A program made the position numbers and the translations under genes. A stretch of 64,000 nt of DNA from CAZPHU01 sp964586285 (GTDB taxonomy: Bacteria; Fibrobacterota; Chitinivibrionia; Chitinivibrionales; CAYFVL01), in NCBI GenBank assembly GCA_964586285.1, contig CAZPHU010000005.1:1-64000 (forward strand). Reading direction: 5' to 3'. Below the pieces are notes generated by a model that saw only the letters and a program-made list of their open reading frames with translations, ran no database searches and was not told where the DNA came from. Shown here piece by piece: positions 17,130-26,700 of the stretch (its first letter is position 1; each line of letters begins with the position of its first letter).

Positions 17130-19685
17130 TTAAACAGCAACTATATTGACCAGTTTTCCCGGAACAACAATGATTTTGCGCACGGTCTTGCCTTCCAGAT
17201 GCGGCTGTACTTTCGGTAATTTCAGCGCCTGATGTTCCAAATCCTCTTTCTGAGAATCACGCTCCGCCTCGAACTGTCCTCGCAGTTTACCGTTGATCTG
17301 CACAACAATATTCACCGTATCTTCCACAACAAGCTCGGGGTCATACTGCGGCCATGATGCATGACAGATCAGTGATTTTTCACCCAGAAGATTCCAAAGC
17401 TCCTCGGCTATATGTGGAGCAAAAGGAGCAATAGTCCTAAGGAAAATCTTCACAGTCTCGATCGGCAGACGCTCAACCTGAGTTGCCGCGTTGACGAACA
17501 CCATAACCTGTGCGATGGCAGTATTCATCTTATCTATTGCTTCGGTATTTTCAGTTACAATCTTTATTGTCTTATGCAATCGCCGCCACAAGTCCGACTC
17601 TTCGCTTCCCGCACAAACGGTCAGCTTTTCGTTGAGTTCTCCTGTGCGCTCATCTACAACCAGACGCCAGATTCGCTGAAGAAGACGATATACTCCTTCA
17701 ACCCCCTTCATCTGCCAGGGTGCACTTGCACTTAACGGCCCCATAAAAAGCTCGTACAACCTCATGGCATCCGCCCCATACTCACTAATGACATCTTCGG
17801 GGTTTACCACATTGTAGCGAGATTTGGACATTTTTTCTATCTGAGTTTTCACCGCCACGCCGCTGTTTTTCACAAACCATGAACCGTTTTTCTCTTCAAC
17901 CTCATGTGGATAATAGTATTTACCATTATCATCCTGGTATGAATAAGCCAGAATCATCCCCTGATTGAACAGCTTCTGGAATGGCTCTTTGGTGGATACA
18001 AGTCCGCAATCGTAGAGAACCTTGTGCCAAAAACGCGCATACAAAAGATGCAATACCGCGTGCTCCGCCCCGCCTACATACAAGTCAACCGGCATCCAGT
18101 ATTCTTCGACCTCTTTTGACCATGGTTGTTCCCGGTTGTCAGGATCGAGAAAGCGCAGATAGTACCAGCAGGAACCGGCCCACTGCGGCATGGTATTGGT
18201 TTCGCGCATGCCGAGTCTACCGTCCGGAAGTGTAATCATGAGCCAATCATCTCCCGCGCGGGCAAGCGGAGGTCGCCCGTCAGGTGTCGGAGAATACTCA
18301 TCTATTTCGGGTAGCTCCACCGGTAAATCACTCTCCGGCAAGGTAATGACCGTTCCATCTTCCATATGAATTATCGGAAAAGGCTCACCCCAGTACCTCT
18401 GACGAGAAAACAGCCAGTCCCTGAGTCTGTATTGCACCTTTTTAGTTCCGTGCTTGCGCTCTTCCAGCCAGAAAATAATTTTCTTCTTTGCATCATGTAC
18501 CGAAAAGCCGTTTAGAAAATCGCTGTTGACAAGCTTTCCCTCACCCGTATACGCAGCCTCCTGAACCGAAACCTCTCCTCCTGAAATAACCTCGATTATG
18601 GGAAGATCAAACTTGGAGGCAAACTCATGATCTCTCTCATCGTGTGCGGGAACAGCCATAATAGCTCCCGTCCCGTATGATAGAAGTACATAATCGGCAA
18701 TCCATACAGGCAGAGCCTTCCCGTTGACAGGATTTACGGCATACGCTCCGGTGAAAACACCTGTCTTCTCTTTGGCCAGATCGGTACGATCAAGATCGGA
18801 TTTGTTTCGGGCGGCATCTATATATGCATCGACATCTTCACGACATGATTCCTCGGTTATTTTTGAAACCAGCGGATGTTCCGGCGCAAGCACACAATAG
18901 GTCGCCCCGAAAAGCGTGTCGGGCCTGGTGGTAAAGACCGTAAAGGATTCTTGAATGTTTTTTACCGGAAAAACTACCTCAGCCCCCTCACTCTTGCCGA
19001 TCCAGTTTCGCTGCATGTCCTTGATGCTTTCCGTCCAATCAAGCTCTTCCAGGTCTTCCAGAAGACGTTCCGCATACGCGGTAATCCGAAGCATCCATTG
19101 CCGCATCAGTCGACGTTCTACAACATCTCCGGTTTCCACATATTTTCCGTCTTTAACCTCTTCATTGGCCAGAACTGTTCCCAAAGCCGGACACCAGTTT
19201 ACCGGTACGTCCGCCATGTATGCCAAACCTTTTTCGTAAAGCTTGAGAAAGATCCACTGAGTCCAGCGATAATATTCAGGAGAGGATGTATTGATCTCAC
19301 GCTCCCAATCATAGGAGAATCCAAGCCGATTGATCTGCGCTCGGAAATTGTCTATATTCCTTTTTGTAATGACAGAGGGGTGAAGATTTTCGCGCACGGC
19401 CGCACGTTCGGCGGGTAGTCCCAGAGCATCCCACCCCATGGGATGAAGCACGTTATAACCCTGCATTCGCCTTAGACGAGCGATTACGTCGGTTGCCGTA
19501 TACCCTTCGGCATGCCCCACATGTAAACCTGCTCCTGATGGATAAGGAAACATGTCGAGTACGTAATATTTAGGTTTGTTTTTTAACTCCCGCATATCCG
19601 TCGGAGTACGGAATGCTTGTTTTTCTTCCCAGATTTTTTGCCATTTCGGCTCAATTTCCGAATGATTATACAGATTACTGCTCAT
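17130..19685 (-). CDS. leuS: Leucyl-tRNA synthetase
   Basis: Class I synthetase of 851 residues that charges tRNA-Leu. The HIGH motif reads HVGH (55-58) after PYPSGAGL. An editing domain lies in the middle (including LFGATYCVLAPEHPL and GTGAIMAVPAHDERD). The KMSKS loop is KMSKSRYNVV. The anticodon-binding and C-terminal domains are complete. The frame extends to 19718, but the ATG at 19685 has a GGGGGAG ribosome-binding site five bases upstream and matches the family start. It is likely an independent transcription unit; inverted repeats follow downstream. Confidence 0.96.
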   Translation of the reverse strand: MSSNLYNHSEIEPKWQKIWEEKQAFRTPTDMRELKNKPKYYVLDMFPYPSGAGLHVGHAEGYTATDVIARLRRMQGYNVLHPMGWDALGLPAERAAVRENLHPSVITKRNIDNFRAQINRLGFSYDWEREINTSSPEYYRWTQWIFLKLYEKGLAYMADVPVNWCPALGTVLANEEVKDGKYVETGDVVERRLMRQWMLRITAYAERLLEDLEELDWTESIKDMQRNWIGKSEGAEVVFPVKNIQESFTVFTTRPDTLFGATYCVLAPEHPLVSKITEESCREDVDAYIDAARNKSDLDRTDLAKEKTGVFTGAYAVNPVNGKALPVWIADYVLLSYGTGAIMAVPAHDERDHEFASKFDLPIIEVISGGEVSVQEAAYTGEGKLVNSDFLNGFSVHDAKKKIIFWLEERKHGTKKVQYRLRDWLFSRQRYWGEPFPIIHMEDGTVITLPESDLPVELPEIDEYSPTPDGRPPLARAGDDWLMITLPDGRLGMRETNTMPQWAGSCWYYLRFLDPDNREQPWSKEVEEYWMPVDLYVGGAEHAVLHLLYARFWHKVLYDCGLVSTKEPFQKLFNQGMILAYSYQDDNGKYYYPHEVEEKNGSWFVKNSGVAVKTQIEKMSKSRYNVVNPEDVISEYGADAMRLYELFMGPLSASAPWQMKGVEGVYRLLQRIWRLVVDERTGELNEKLTVCAGSEESDLWRRLHKTIKIVTENTEAIDKMNTAIAQVMVFVNAATQVERLPIETVKIFLRTIAPFAPHIAEELWNLLGEKSLICHASWPQYDPELVVEDTVNIVVQINGKLRGQFEAERDSQKEDLEHQALKLPKVQPHLEGKTVRKIIVVPGKLVNIVAV

Positions 19686-19771
19686 AGATTCTCCCCCACG
19701 ATCAACCCATTCTCTCATCGAGTCATTATGTCAAGTTTTCCTATTCGTTCTCTTATCAACCGGATAGGTTT

Positions 19772-20719
19772 TCAGGCTTCGTTCTTTTCAATGATAGATT
19801 GAAAATACTCTATGGTTTTCGACAATCCGTGTTTAAGTTGAATGGACGGAGACCAGCCGAGAACTTTTTGCGCAAGCGTAATGTCGGGCCTGCGCTTCTT
19901 GGGATCGTCGCTTGGCAGAGGATTGAAAACTATTTTTGAACCGCTGCTCACCTGCTGAACAATCTGTTGAGCGATTTGTTTGATCGTGTATTCTTCCGGA
20001 TTACCTACGTTTATTGGTCCCTGTACCCCCTCGGCATTCATCAACCGAACCATGCCTTCCAGCAAATCACTGACATAGCAAAACGAACGAGTCTGAGAAC
20101 CGTCACCATAGACGGTGATATCCTCTCCTTTAAGTGCCTGAACGATAAAGTTGGAGATTACTCGACCGTCATTGGGGTGCATTCGCGGACCGTATGTATT
20201 GAATATTCTGATTATTCTAATATCGACATCATTCATGCGATGATAATCGAAAAAAAGTGTCTCCGCTACCCGCTTCCCTTCGTCATAACAGGAACGCAAA
20301 CCTATCGGGTTTACATTTCCCCAGTAATCTTCGGTTTGCGGATGAATGCTTGGGTCTCCGTATACTTCGGAAGTTGATGCCTGAAGCACTCGGGCTTTTA
20401 CTCTTTTTGCTAGCCCCAGCACGTTAATCGCACCCATAACGCTTGTTTTGATTGTCTTAACGGCATTATACTGATAGTGAATCGGGGATGCGGGACACGC
20501 GAGATTATATATCTGATCCACTTCAAGAAAAATGGGGATTGTAATATCATGCCTTATCAGCTCAAAAGTATAGTAATCACGCAAATGGGCAACATTCCTC
20601 TTGCGACCGGTAAAAAAATTATCCAGGCATATTACCTCGTGCCCCTCTTTAAGTAGCCTTTCACATAGATGAGAGCCAAGAAAGCCGGCTCCTCCCGTCA
20701 CCAGGATACGTTTTCCCAT
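19772..20719 (-). CDS. UDP-glucuronate decarboxylase (UXS-type)
   Basis: A 315-residue extended SDR converting UDP-glucuronate to UDP-xylose. The NAD-binding GGAGFLG (9-15) follows the first strand. Conserved family blocks are YNLACPASPIHYQ, STSEVYGDP, SCYDEGKR with the catalytic Tyr-x3-Lys, and FNTYGPRMHPNDGRVISNFI, which are highly typical of UXS. UDP-xylose would feed surface polysaccharide or glycan synthesis. It lies 35 bases downstream of the PfkB-type kinase on the same strand and 86 bases before leuS. Confidence 0.92.
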   Translation of the reverse strand: MGKRILVTGGAGFLGSHLCERLLKEGHEVICLDNFFTGRKRNVAHLRDYYTFELIRHDITIPIFLEVDQIYNLACPASPIHYQYNAVKTIKTSVMGAINVLGLAKRVKARVLQASTSEVYGDPSIHPQTEDYWGNVNPIGLRSCYDEGKRVAETLFFDYHRMNDVDIRIIRIFNTYGPRMHPNDGRVISNFIVQALKGEDITVYGDGSQTRSFCYVSDLLEGMVRLMNAEGVQGPINVGNPEEYTIKQIAQQIVQQVSSGSKIVFNPLPSDDPKKRRPDITLAQKVLGWSPSIQLKHGLSKTIEYFQSIIEKNEA

Positions 20720-20754
20720 TACTCAATACTCCTTTTATAAATCGATTTCATATT

Positions 20755-21684
20755 CTAAACTGCTTCTATTCGAACCTGTTCCATCAAATGCCAAACTTCA
20801 TCCCTCTCGATCACCCCCGGTCCATGGTGAAGCGCATTGCCTGCACCACACGCTACAGCCATCCTACAGGTCTCGGCGAAAGAAAATTCTCTGCTTTGCG
20901 CCACCAGCAGACCGGCCACCATAGCATCACCGCATCCTACCGTATCCACAGGCTCAATCAGAGGACCAGAGCATAGAAGACAATCGTTTTTGTGAATCGC
21001 GATCATGCCGTCGGCTCCCAGGGATATGAACACATACTCTATCCCCACATCCAGCAAACGCTTGCCTTTCAGGGCAATATGGTGAACTCCCTGAATCTGT
21101 TCTCCGAAGAATTCCTCAAGTTCAGTGAGATTGGGCTTAACCATGGTGGGAAAAGCTCTAATTCCCAAACTCAAAGCCTCTCCCCGGCTGTCCAGAAGAC
21201 AGGTGATGTCTTTATCCCGGGCGGATCTTATCAGTTGAGCGTACGTATCGGAACCAAAGCCGCGCGGAAGACTGCCGGTAAAAGCCCAATAGTCACCCCG
21301 TTTGAGACGTTGACGGATAAATAGAATGAACTCATCCTGCACCCGGGGCGGATAAGTGGTACCCACACAGTTGATATGAGTGACCTGTCCGATCTGTTTT
21401 TCTGAAATGGTCGAGTTTATTCGTGCATTTCCCGGTACCAGATAAAATTCATGGCCTATTTCCAGCGTATCCATGTAGGTGCTGAAACGGACCTGATCAT
21501 TTTCGGGGATAAGGGCCACCACACGCACATCTTCTCCCAGAGCCTTCACCGTTTTGGCTACATTTATTCCCTTACCGGCGGGATATATCGAAGAAGGAAC
21601 ATCAACCAAGGTCGTCCCGGGCATCAGTTCGTCCAACATGTACAACACATCAACAGCGGGATTGCACATCGCGCACTGAATCAA
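20755..21684 (-). CDS. PfkB-family hexose-phosphate kinase (1-phosphofructokinase type)
   Basis: A 309-residue ribokinase-fold sugar kinase closest in layout to 1-phosphofructokinase/tagatose-6-phosphate kinase. The N-terminal substrate motif is AGKGINVAKTVKALGED, and the C-terminal signature DTVGCGDAMVAGLLV holds the catalytic Asp in GCGD (usually GAGD). No fructose PTS or transcription regulator is adjacent, so the substrate cannot be set from context. Tagatose-6-phosphate, fructose-1-phosphate and fructose-6-phosphate are all possible. It probably shares a transcript with the downstream UDP-glucuronate decarboxylase. Confidence 0.82.
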   Translation of the reverse strand: MIQCAMCNPAVDVLYMLDELMPGTTLVDVPSSIYPAGKGINVAKTVKALGEDVRVVALIPENDQVRFSTYMDTLEIGHEFYLVPGNARINSTISEKQIGQVTHINCVGTTYPPRVQDEFILFIRQRLKRGDYWAFTGSLPRGFGSDTYAQLIRSARDKDITCLLDSRGEALSLGIRAFPTMVKPNLTELEEFFGEQIQGVHHIALKGKRLLDVGIEYVFISLGADGMIAIHKNDCLLCSGPLIEPVDTVGCGDAMVAGLLVAQSREFSFAETCRMAVACGAGNALHHGPGVIERDEVWHLMEQVRIEAV

Positions 21685-21991
21685 AAAACCCCTTCTCCCT
21701 GCAAGAGTGTATAAAGCATTTTCATAGCTTTCATCATCATGAAAGTAAGCATCATGGCAACAATAAGAATTATTGTTCGAACGATTTTGTTAATTTTTTG
21801 AAAATTTTTCATAGCTAACGAGTGGTATAAAATACAATCGGCAAGTGGCTGCGGGAAAAAATGAGAAAAGGGGCCTTCTGAAAAAGCCCCTCAGTACATA
21901 AATTGGGAGTAGGAGTGTTGGCGTTTGGAAAGGATGTTCTCATTTTCAAACACCAAAAAGGACCCCGGTATTAAGGCCCCTTCGAAATTAA
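21685..21991. other. Intergenic region with terminator and kinase promoter region
   Basis: This gap separates the anti-sigma gene from the PfkB-type kinase. It holds the terminator at 21864-21890. A second GC-rich stretch around 21961-21984 pairs only four or five bases and is not convincing. No small gene was found. The kinase promoter should lie in the AT-rich part (about 21760-21840), but no single clear -35/-10 pair stands out. Confidence 0.5.
21864..21890 (-). terminator. Intrinsic terminator after the sigma/anti-sigma operon
   Basis: On the minus strand an 8-base-pair stem (GGGGCTTT with AAGGCCCC, one G-T pair) closes a five-base loop and is followed by TTTTC. It lies about 100 bases past the anti-sigma gene stop. 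Confidence 0.75.
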
Positions 21992-22555
21992 TCATTCTTC
22001 TTTTAAATCAACCGGCACAACCCCTTCGCTTTTTAGATTACCGCGTTTAAGCGGTTGAACAGACTCCTCTGTTTTCTCATCGGAAGTCGCTGAGTCGGAC
22101 TCGTCTGCACCGGCGGTCCTGGTTGATTGGTTCGCGCTTTTGCGAGCGGTCTGAGTTTTGGAAGCCGGCGAGGATTTCTGATCGGCCATTCGGATGGCTC
22201 CGGCATCTTGTCCTTGTAAATTGATAGTAAAATACACTCCACCACCAAAACCGACAGCGAGAAACAAAATAGAAAAAAGTGTCTTTTTAAATAGTAAGGA
22301 AACAGGATTGAGAACAGTTGCAGGGCGAGGCAGTTTACTACAGGCGTCTTTTATCCGTGCGTCGAGTTCCCTCGAAGTACTTTCTCCAAGGATGTCGACT
22401 GTGAATCGGTTGCTTTTTTCAGCGCTATACGTATCCAATTCGTCTTTACATGCTTTACAGCTTGACAGGTGCTCTTGAAGAGCTCTTTGTCTGTCGTCCG
22501 GAAGTTCTCCCGAAGTAAAGAGAATGCCTTCTTCTACCCAGCTATTGCACTCCAT
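21992..22555 (-). CDS. Zinc-finger anti-sigma factor with one membrane helix
   Basis: A 187-residue anti-sigma factor. The N-terminal zf-HC2 / ZAS domain has the His-x3-Cys-x2-Cys motif HLSSCKAC. One membrane helix follows (roughly 95-115, LFSILFLAVGFGGGVYF), and the Ser/Thr/Lys-rich tail of about 70 residues should be periplasmic. It overlaps the ECF sigma gene by 14 bases, the usual arrangement for a sigma and its cognate inhibitor. The frame extends to a TTG at 22573, but ATG at 22555 with GGGGAG upstream is the better start. The signal could be redox, through the metal site, or envelope stress. Confidence 0.82.
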   Translation of the reverse strand: MECNSWVEEGILFTSGELPDDRQRALQEHLSSCKACKDELDTYSAEKSNRFTVDILGESTSRELDARIKDACSKLPRPATVLNPVSLLFKKTLFSILFLAVGFGGGVYFTINLQGQDAGAIRMADQKSSPASKTQTARKSANQSTRTAGADESDSATSDEKTEESVQPLKRGNLKSEGVVPVDLKEE

Positions 22556-23105
22556 GTACTCCCCTTTTCTCAAGTTCCTTTCTAATGTTCCTCAGCGCCA
22601 GGCGCATTCGGCCAAGCGCGGTATTTATAGGACAATTCATAATCTTCGCTATCTCCTTAAACGGTACATCACCAAGTTCCCTCAACAGAAAGACCTCTCT
22701 TTGAAGAGGATCAAGGGTTTCTACCGCTTCGTTTATTAATCCCCGAAGATGCTCGTTTGAGACGTTATCTTCCGGAGATTCGAGTCTGGTTCCAATCGAA
22801 CGTTCGGCGTCTTTCTGATGGTCGGTTTCCACTTTTGCGTGTCTGAAGTAGTCTATCGTCCGTTTATGCGCTATACCAAACACCCAACTGAGAAAACTTC
22901 GATTCCTATCAAATTGATTCGAGTTTCTCAATGCTGCCAAGAACGTCTCCTGCAAGAGATCCTCAGCCAATTCTTTGTTTCCGGTCATGCGGACCAGAAA
23001 AGCAAAAACTCTATTCTTGTATTTGTCATAGAGTTCTGAGAAACCACCAATATCGCCGTTCATCCAGCGATCGAAATACATTCTGTCTTCTGTTCGATCA
23101 TCCAT
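22542..23105 (-). CDS. ECF-type RNA polymerase sigma factor
   Basis: A 187-residue group 4 sigma factor. Region 2 includes FAFLVRMTGNKELAEDLLQE and the -10 recognition segment FLSWVFGIAHKRTIDYFR. Region 4 has LDPLQREVFLLRELGDVPFK and a helix-turn-helix ending INTALGRMRLALRNI. No extra C-terminal domain is present. It is cotranscribed with the overlapping zinc-finger anti-sigma factor, which should hold it inactive at the membrane. It starts 149 bases after the RppH-like gene; a GGAAC sequence in that gap could be an autoregulated -35, but no matching -10 is clear. Confidence 0.93.
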   Translation of the reverse strand: MDDRTEDRMYFDRWMNGDIGGFSELYDKYKNRVFAFLVRMTGNKELAEDLLQETFLAALRNSNQFDRNRSFLSWVFGIAHKRTIDYFRHAKVETDHQKDAERSIGTRLESPEDNVSNEHLRGLINEAVETLDPLQREVFLLRELGDVPFKEIAKIMNCPINTALGRMRLALRNIRKELEKRGVHGVQ

Positions 23106-23254
23106 TTTAAATACGTCTCTGAGGCTAGGTTTATTGTTTTAATTCCAATGTTCCAAATACAAGGCTTCCAGATCCAACCGCACTCTCAGCCCCTACTCCG
23201 CTGATCTTTTCATCATCTATAAAAGATGTACAATTTTCATGCCAAAAGAAACCG

Positions 23255-23719
23255 CTACAACAACCCAAAATCGCTCAAGGCCTTTGCGTAGACTTGCTTT
23301 TTGAATGAAACGACCCTTTCAAGAGCCTGCTTTGTACTACACCATTCAAATGAATCAAATTCGGCGGGTTCATGCTCAAAATTAATCACACTTTCGTCAA
23401 CACAAAGCTCCAACAGTACCCACCTTTGACGTTGGCCGCGGTAGTTTTTGGAGCCCTTGCTGATTCCGTGAGGGAAATCGTATGTATACGTACCGGGAGA
23501 TATTTGTACCACACGAACAGCGTCGGTACCTATCTCCTCACGTAATTCCCGTTTCAATTCGGCTACAAGATCCTTCTTGGGATTAACCCCTCCCTGAGGA
23601 AACTGCCAGCCCTCATCGAGGGGGTAGCCCCTTCTGTGAAAAAGGAGAACGGCCCCATCGCCTGTACGCCGGATTACGGCGCACAGGTTGTGGCGATATC
23701 CACCGGTTTTATTGAGCAT
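23255..23719 (-). CDS. RppH-like Nudix hydrolase
   Basis: A 154-residue Nudix protein close to RppH / diadenosine polyphosphatase. The diagnostic WQFPQGGVNP block leads into the Nudix box, whose catalytic core RELREEIG is intact. The outer Glu of the box is replaced by Lys-Asp (NPKKDL). RppH removes pyrophosphate from mRNA 5' ends to start decay; the related Nudix enzymes cleave dinucleoside polyphosphates. Its start shares one base with the stop of the giant TPR gene (TAATG), so the two are translationally coupled. Confidence 0.85.
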   Translation of the reverse strand: MLNKTGGYRHNLCAVIRRTGDGAVLLFHRRGYPLDEGWQFPQGGVNPKKDLVAELKRELREEIGTDAVRVVQISPGTYTYDFPHGISKGSKNYRGQRQRWVLLELCVDESVINFEHEPAEFDSFEWCSTKQALERVVSFKKQVYAKALSDFGLL

Positions 23720-26700
23720 TACCTGTTTGCTTTAGCATACTCCGACTTAATCAGCTCATTGTTAGGATCGAGCTTATAGGCATTCTTCAAATGCTTCATA
23801 TACATGATGTCGTTCTTGCGCAGCTTGGCAATCTTTGCCAGACCAAGCTCCGCCAGAGCAAATTTAGGATCGGTTTTCAATACGCGTTCATAAAATCGCT
23901 CCGCCCAATGAAGCTCGTTTTGCATCATGTATACTTCGGCTCGTTCGTAAATAGCCGGAATATAATCCCCGTTTATGTAAATAATTTCCTTATAAGTCTC
24001 TATCGCGTCATCATATTTCTTACGTGTCCTCTGAATCGCCGCAAGCGTCATCAATGCATCAATATTCGTCGGGTCAGTGGCACGGATATCCTCTATTGCA
24101 TTATGGGCATCCTTATACTTCCCCTCCTCCATAAGCAGCTGAGCATAGAGAAGAAGAGTTTCGTTATCCCTCTTCAGGTCGATAAGTTGCTTTATTTCGG
24201 CAACGGCTTTCTTCTTATCGCCTGTCTTCATGTAAGTCTTGTACAGCTGACGACGAATACCTGGATCATCGGGTTTAAGCTCTTTGGCCTTGTTAAGAAG
24301 GCCTATCGCCTCCTGAGTGCGATTGGTTTTGACATACCCGAATGCCAGCGGCTCAATAACCTTGATATTGTTAGTAGACAGGGTGTTGGCAGTCTCCAGA
24401 TAGATCATCGCATCGGTGTACTTTTCCTCTTTCATCAGAATCGTTCCTACGCGAATATTCGCATCCAGATTCTGAGGATCCTTTTCAAGGTATTTCATGT
24501 AGGCATTCAACTCTTCTTTTTCATTGCCAAGCTTGCCGTAAACCTGTGCAATATCCTGCCATACCGATGGAAGAGAGTCTGCAAGAGCAGCCGCTTTCTT
24601 AAGCATGGGACCAGCCTTCTCGAGCGTGGCCTTTTTCTCGGCATACAGAAGCCCCAGACGCAGAAAGTTGCGATAATCTTTTTCGTACTTTTTGACATTT
24701 TCCTCGTAAATGCCTATAGCTGCACCCTTATTGGTTTTCTCCTGCAGAAAAGCCGCCTTGTAGGCCGCTTCCGGATCATCCACTCCGGGCAAGGCAATGT
24801 AGGTTTTATAGGTCTGCACAGCCTTCGCCGAGTTATCCGTCTTTTCGTAGGCTTCCGCCAGCATTGCCACGATCACACGTCTAGTCGCAATCTTTGGATT
24901 ACGGGTCAAAAGACCTTCGAAAATTTGGATCGACTTTTTGTACTTCTCCGACTTATGCATCGATTCACCGTACATAAGAAGCGTACCAAAATCGCCGGCG
25001 GCCTCGCCCCTGATCATACCGAAATATTTGGCAGCGGCCACATAGTCTTTCTTGTTATAGTTGTATGTGGCAACTTTTAGAGCGACATCACTGTCGGGAG
25101 ATGATGTCTTGTCCAAATATTTTTTGTATGCATTCATCGCCTGTGACGAATTTTTCTGCTTAACATACAAATCACCGAGACGCTTGTATTCCTCAGACGC
25201 ATCGGGATTCATCATAACGGCCTGTTCATAGGTGATAACAGCGGCACTTAAATCACCGCCCGCCGCCTGAGCATCACCTAAAGAGATAAGAGCCTCGGTA
25301 TTTTGAGGATCAAGCTGCAACGCCTTCTGATACATCTCTATTGCCTTATCATGTTGCCCTTTTTTGAAATACATCATCCCCAGGGTCGAGTATGTGCTGA
25401 AATCGGCCTCACCGGAGCGTATCACTCCACTCAAAGCTTTTATCACCTCCTCCTGCTGCCCCTTTGCTATGACTATCTCGGCATATCTCTTGTAAAAGCC
25501 CTTGATTGTCGGGTCGAGTTTGATTGCCTGACGATAAGCGGCCAGAGCACCGTCGAATTCCTTACGCTCATAGAGTAGATCACCTAAATCTCTTTGAGCC
25601 TCGGCATCGTTGGGATTGAGTTTAAGGTAGGAACGAAGGTAGCTGACAGCAGAAGGTGTTTCCTTCTTTGTTTTGGCCAGTTCGTATAATTTTTTAAACA
25701 CCTCAGGATTTTTGGAATCCAGAGTAGAAAGTTCCTTGTACAAATCATACGCCTTGTCCGTACCGCCCTTTGACAGGGTGTACTTAGCCAGGCGATGACG
25801 TGATTCTACGCTGTTGCGATCGAGCTGGTTGATTTTTTCATCCGTTTTAGCCAGTTTCTCGACCTCGTTTGTCTTATCATAAGCGGTGGCAAGATCCTTC
25901 CAATACTCCACATTTCTCGGATCTTTTGTTACCAGAACCTCCAGGTGTTTCTTGACTTCCGTATAGTTCTTGTCACGCATGAACACCTTGTAGAGGATTA
26001 TGCGAGACTCCTTAAGATTAGAATCCATATTAACCGCAGATTCAGCAGCATCACGAGCCTTGTCCCACTGACCAAGCTCCGAGGCACAAATCGCGATTCC
26101 CTCCAGTGTAATCGGATTCTTCTCCAGTGTATTGCTCTTAACAAACAGGTCCAACGCTTCCGAATACTTCTTGGCTTCCAGATTGTACTGCCCAAGGATC
26201 AGGTAGACCTTGGGATCGTTGGGCGACAGCGACATCATCTTTTCATAAGTCTGCTTGGCCTTACTTTCCATGTTGTTCTTTTCGTACAAATCGGCAAGTC
26301 TTGCATAAGCCTCGATGTTCTTGTTGTCCAACTCGATGGCCTTTTCGAGACTGCTGATAGCTTTTTGGGAATTATCGGCCCTCTGATAAGCATCGGCCAT
26401 TAAAAAGTAAATCTCTTTTACCCTTGCCGCTTTTGGATCGGCTTTGGCAATGAATTCGAAGTGAATCAGTGCGGCGTTATAATTCTTATGGGCCATCATA
26501 TCCTTACCGACCTTAAGACGGGCCCTTATAGCTTCGTCGCTTGTTTGTGAGCCAAATGCGCTCACGGCCTGTTTGTAAGCATCAACTGCCTTGTCGCTTT
26601 TCTTGGATTCATCGAAGGCGACAGCCTGGTTGTAGTAATCCCTCGCCTCGAAGCTTACCTTTCCGTTCACACGATCGTACTCTCCGGCGGCGGCCAAATA

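Noticed and set aside
21955..21990. GC-rich stretch near the anti-sigma stop resembling a terminator
   Set aside because: Only four or five base pairs can form before mismatches; the good terminator is at 21864-21890.
23791..25080. Long open frame on the plus strand inside the giant TPR gene
   Set aside because: It is antisense to a clear TPR protein, lacks recognisable domains, has odd composition and no ribosome-binding site; the repeats make long antisense frames likely.
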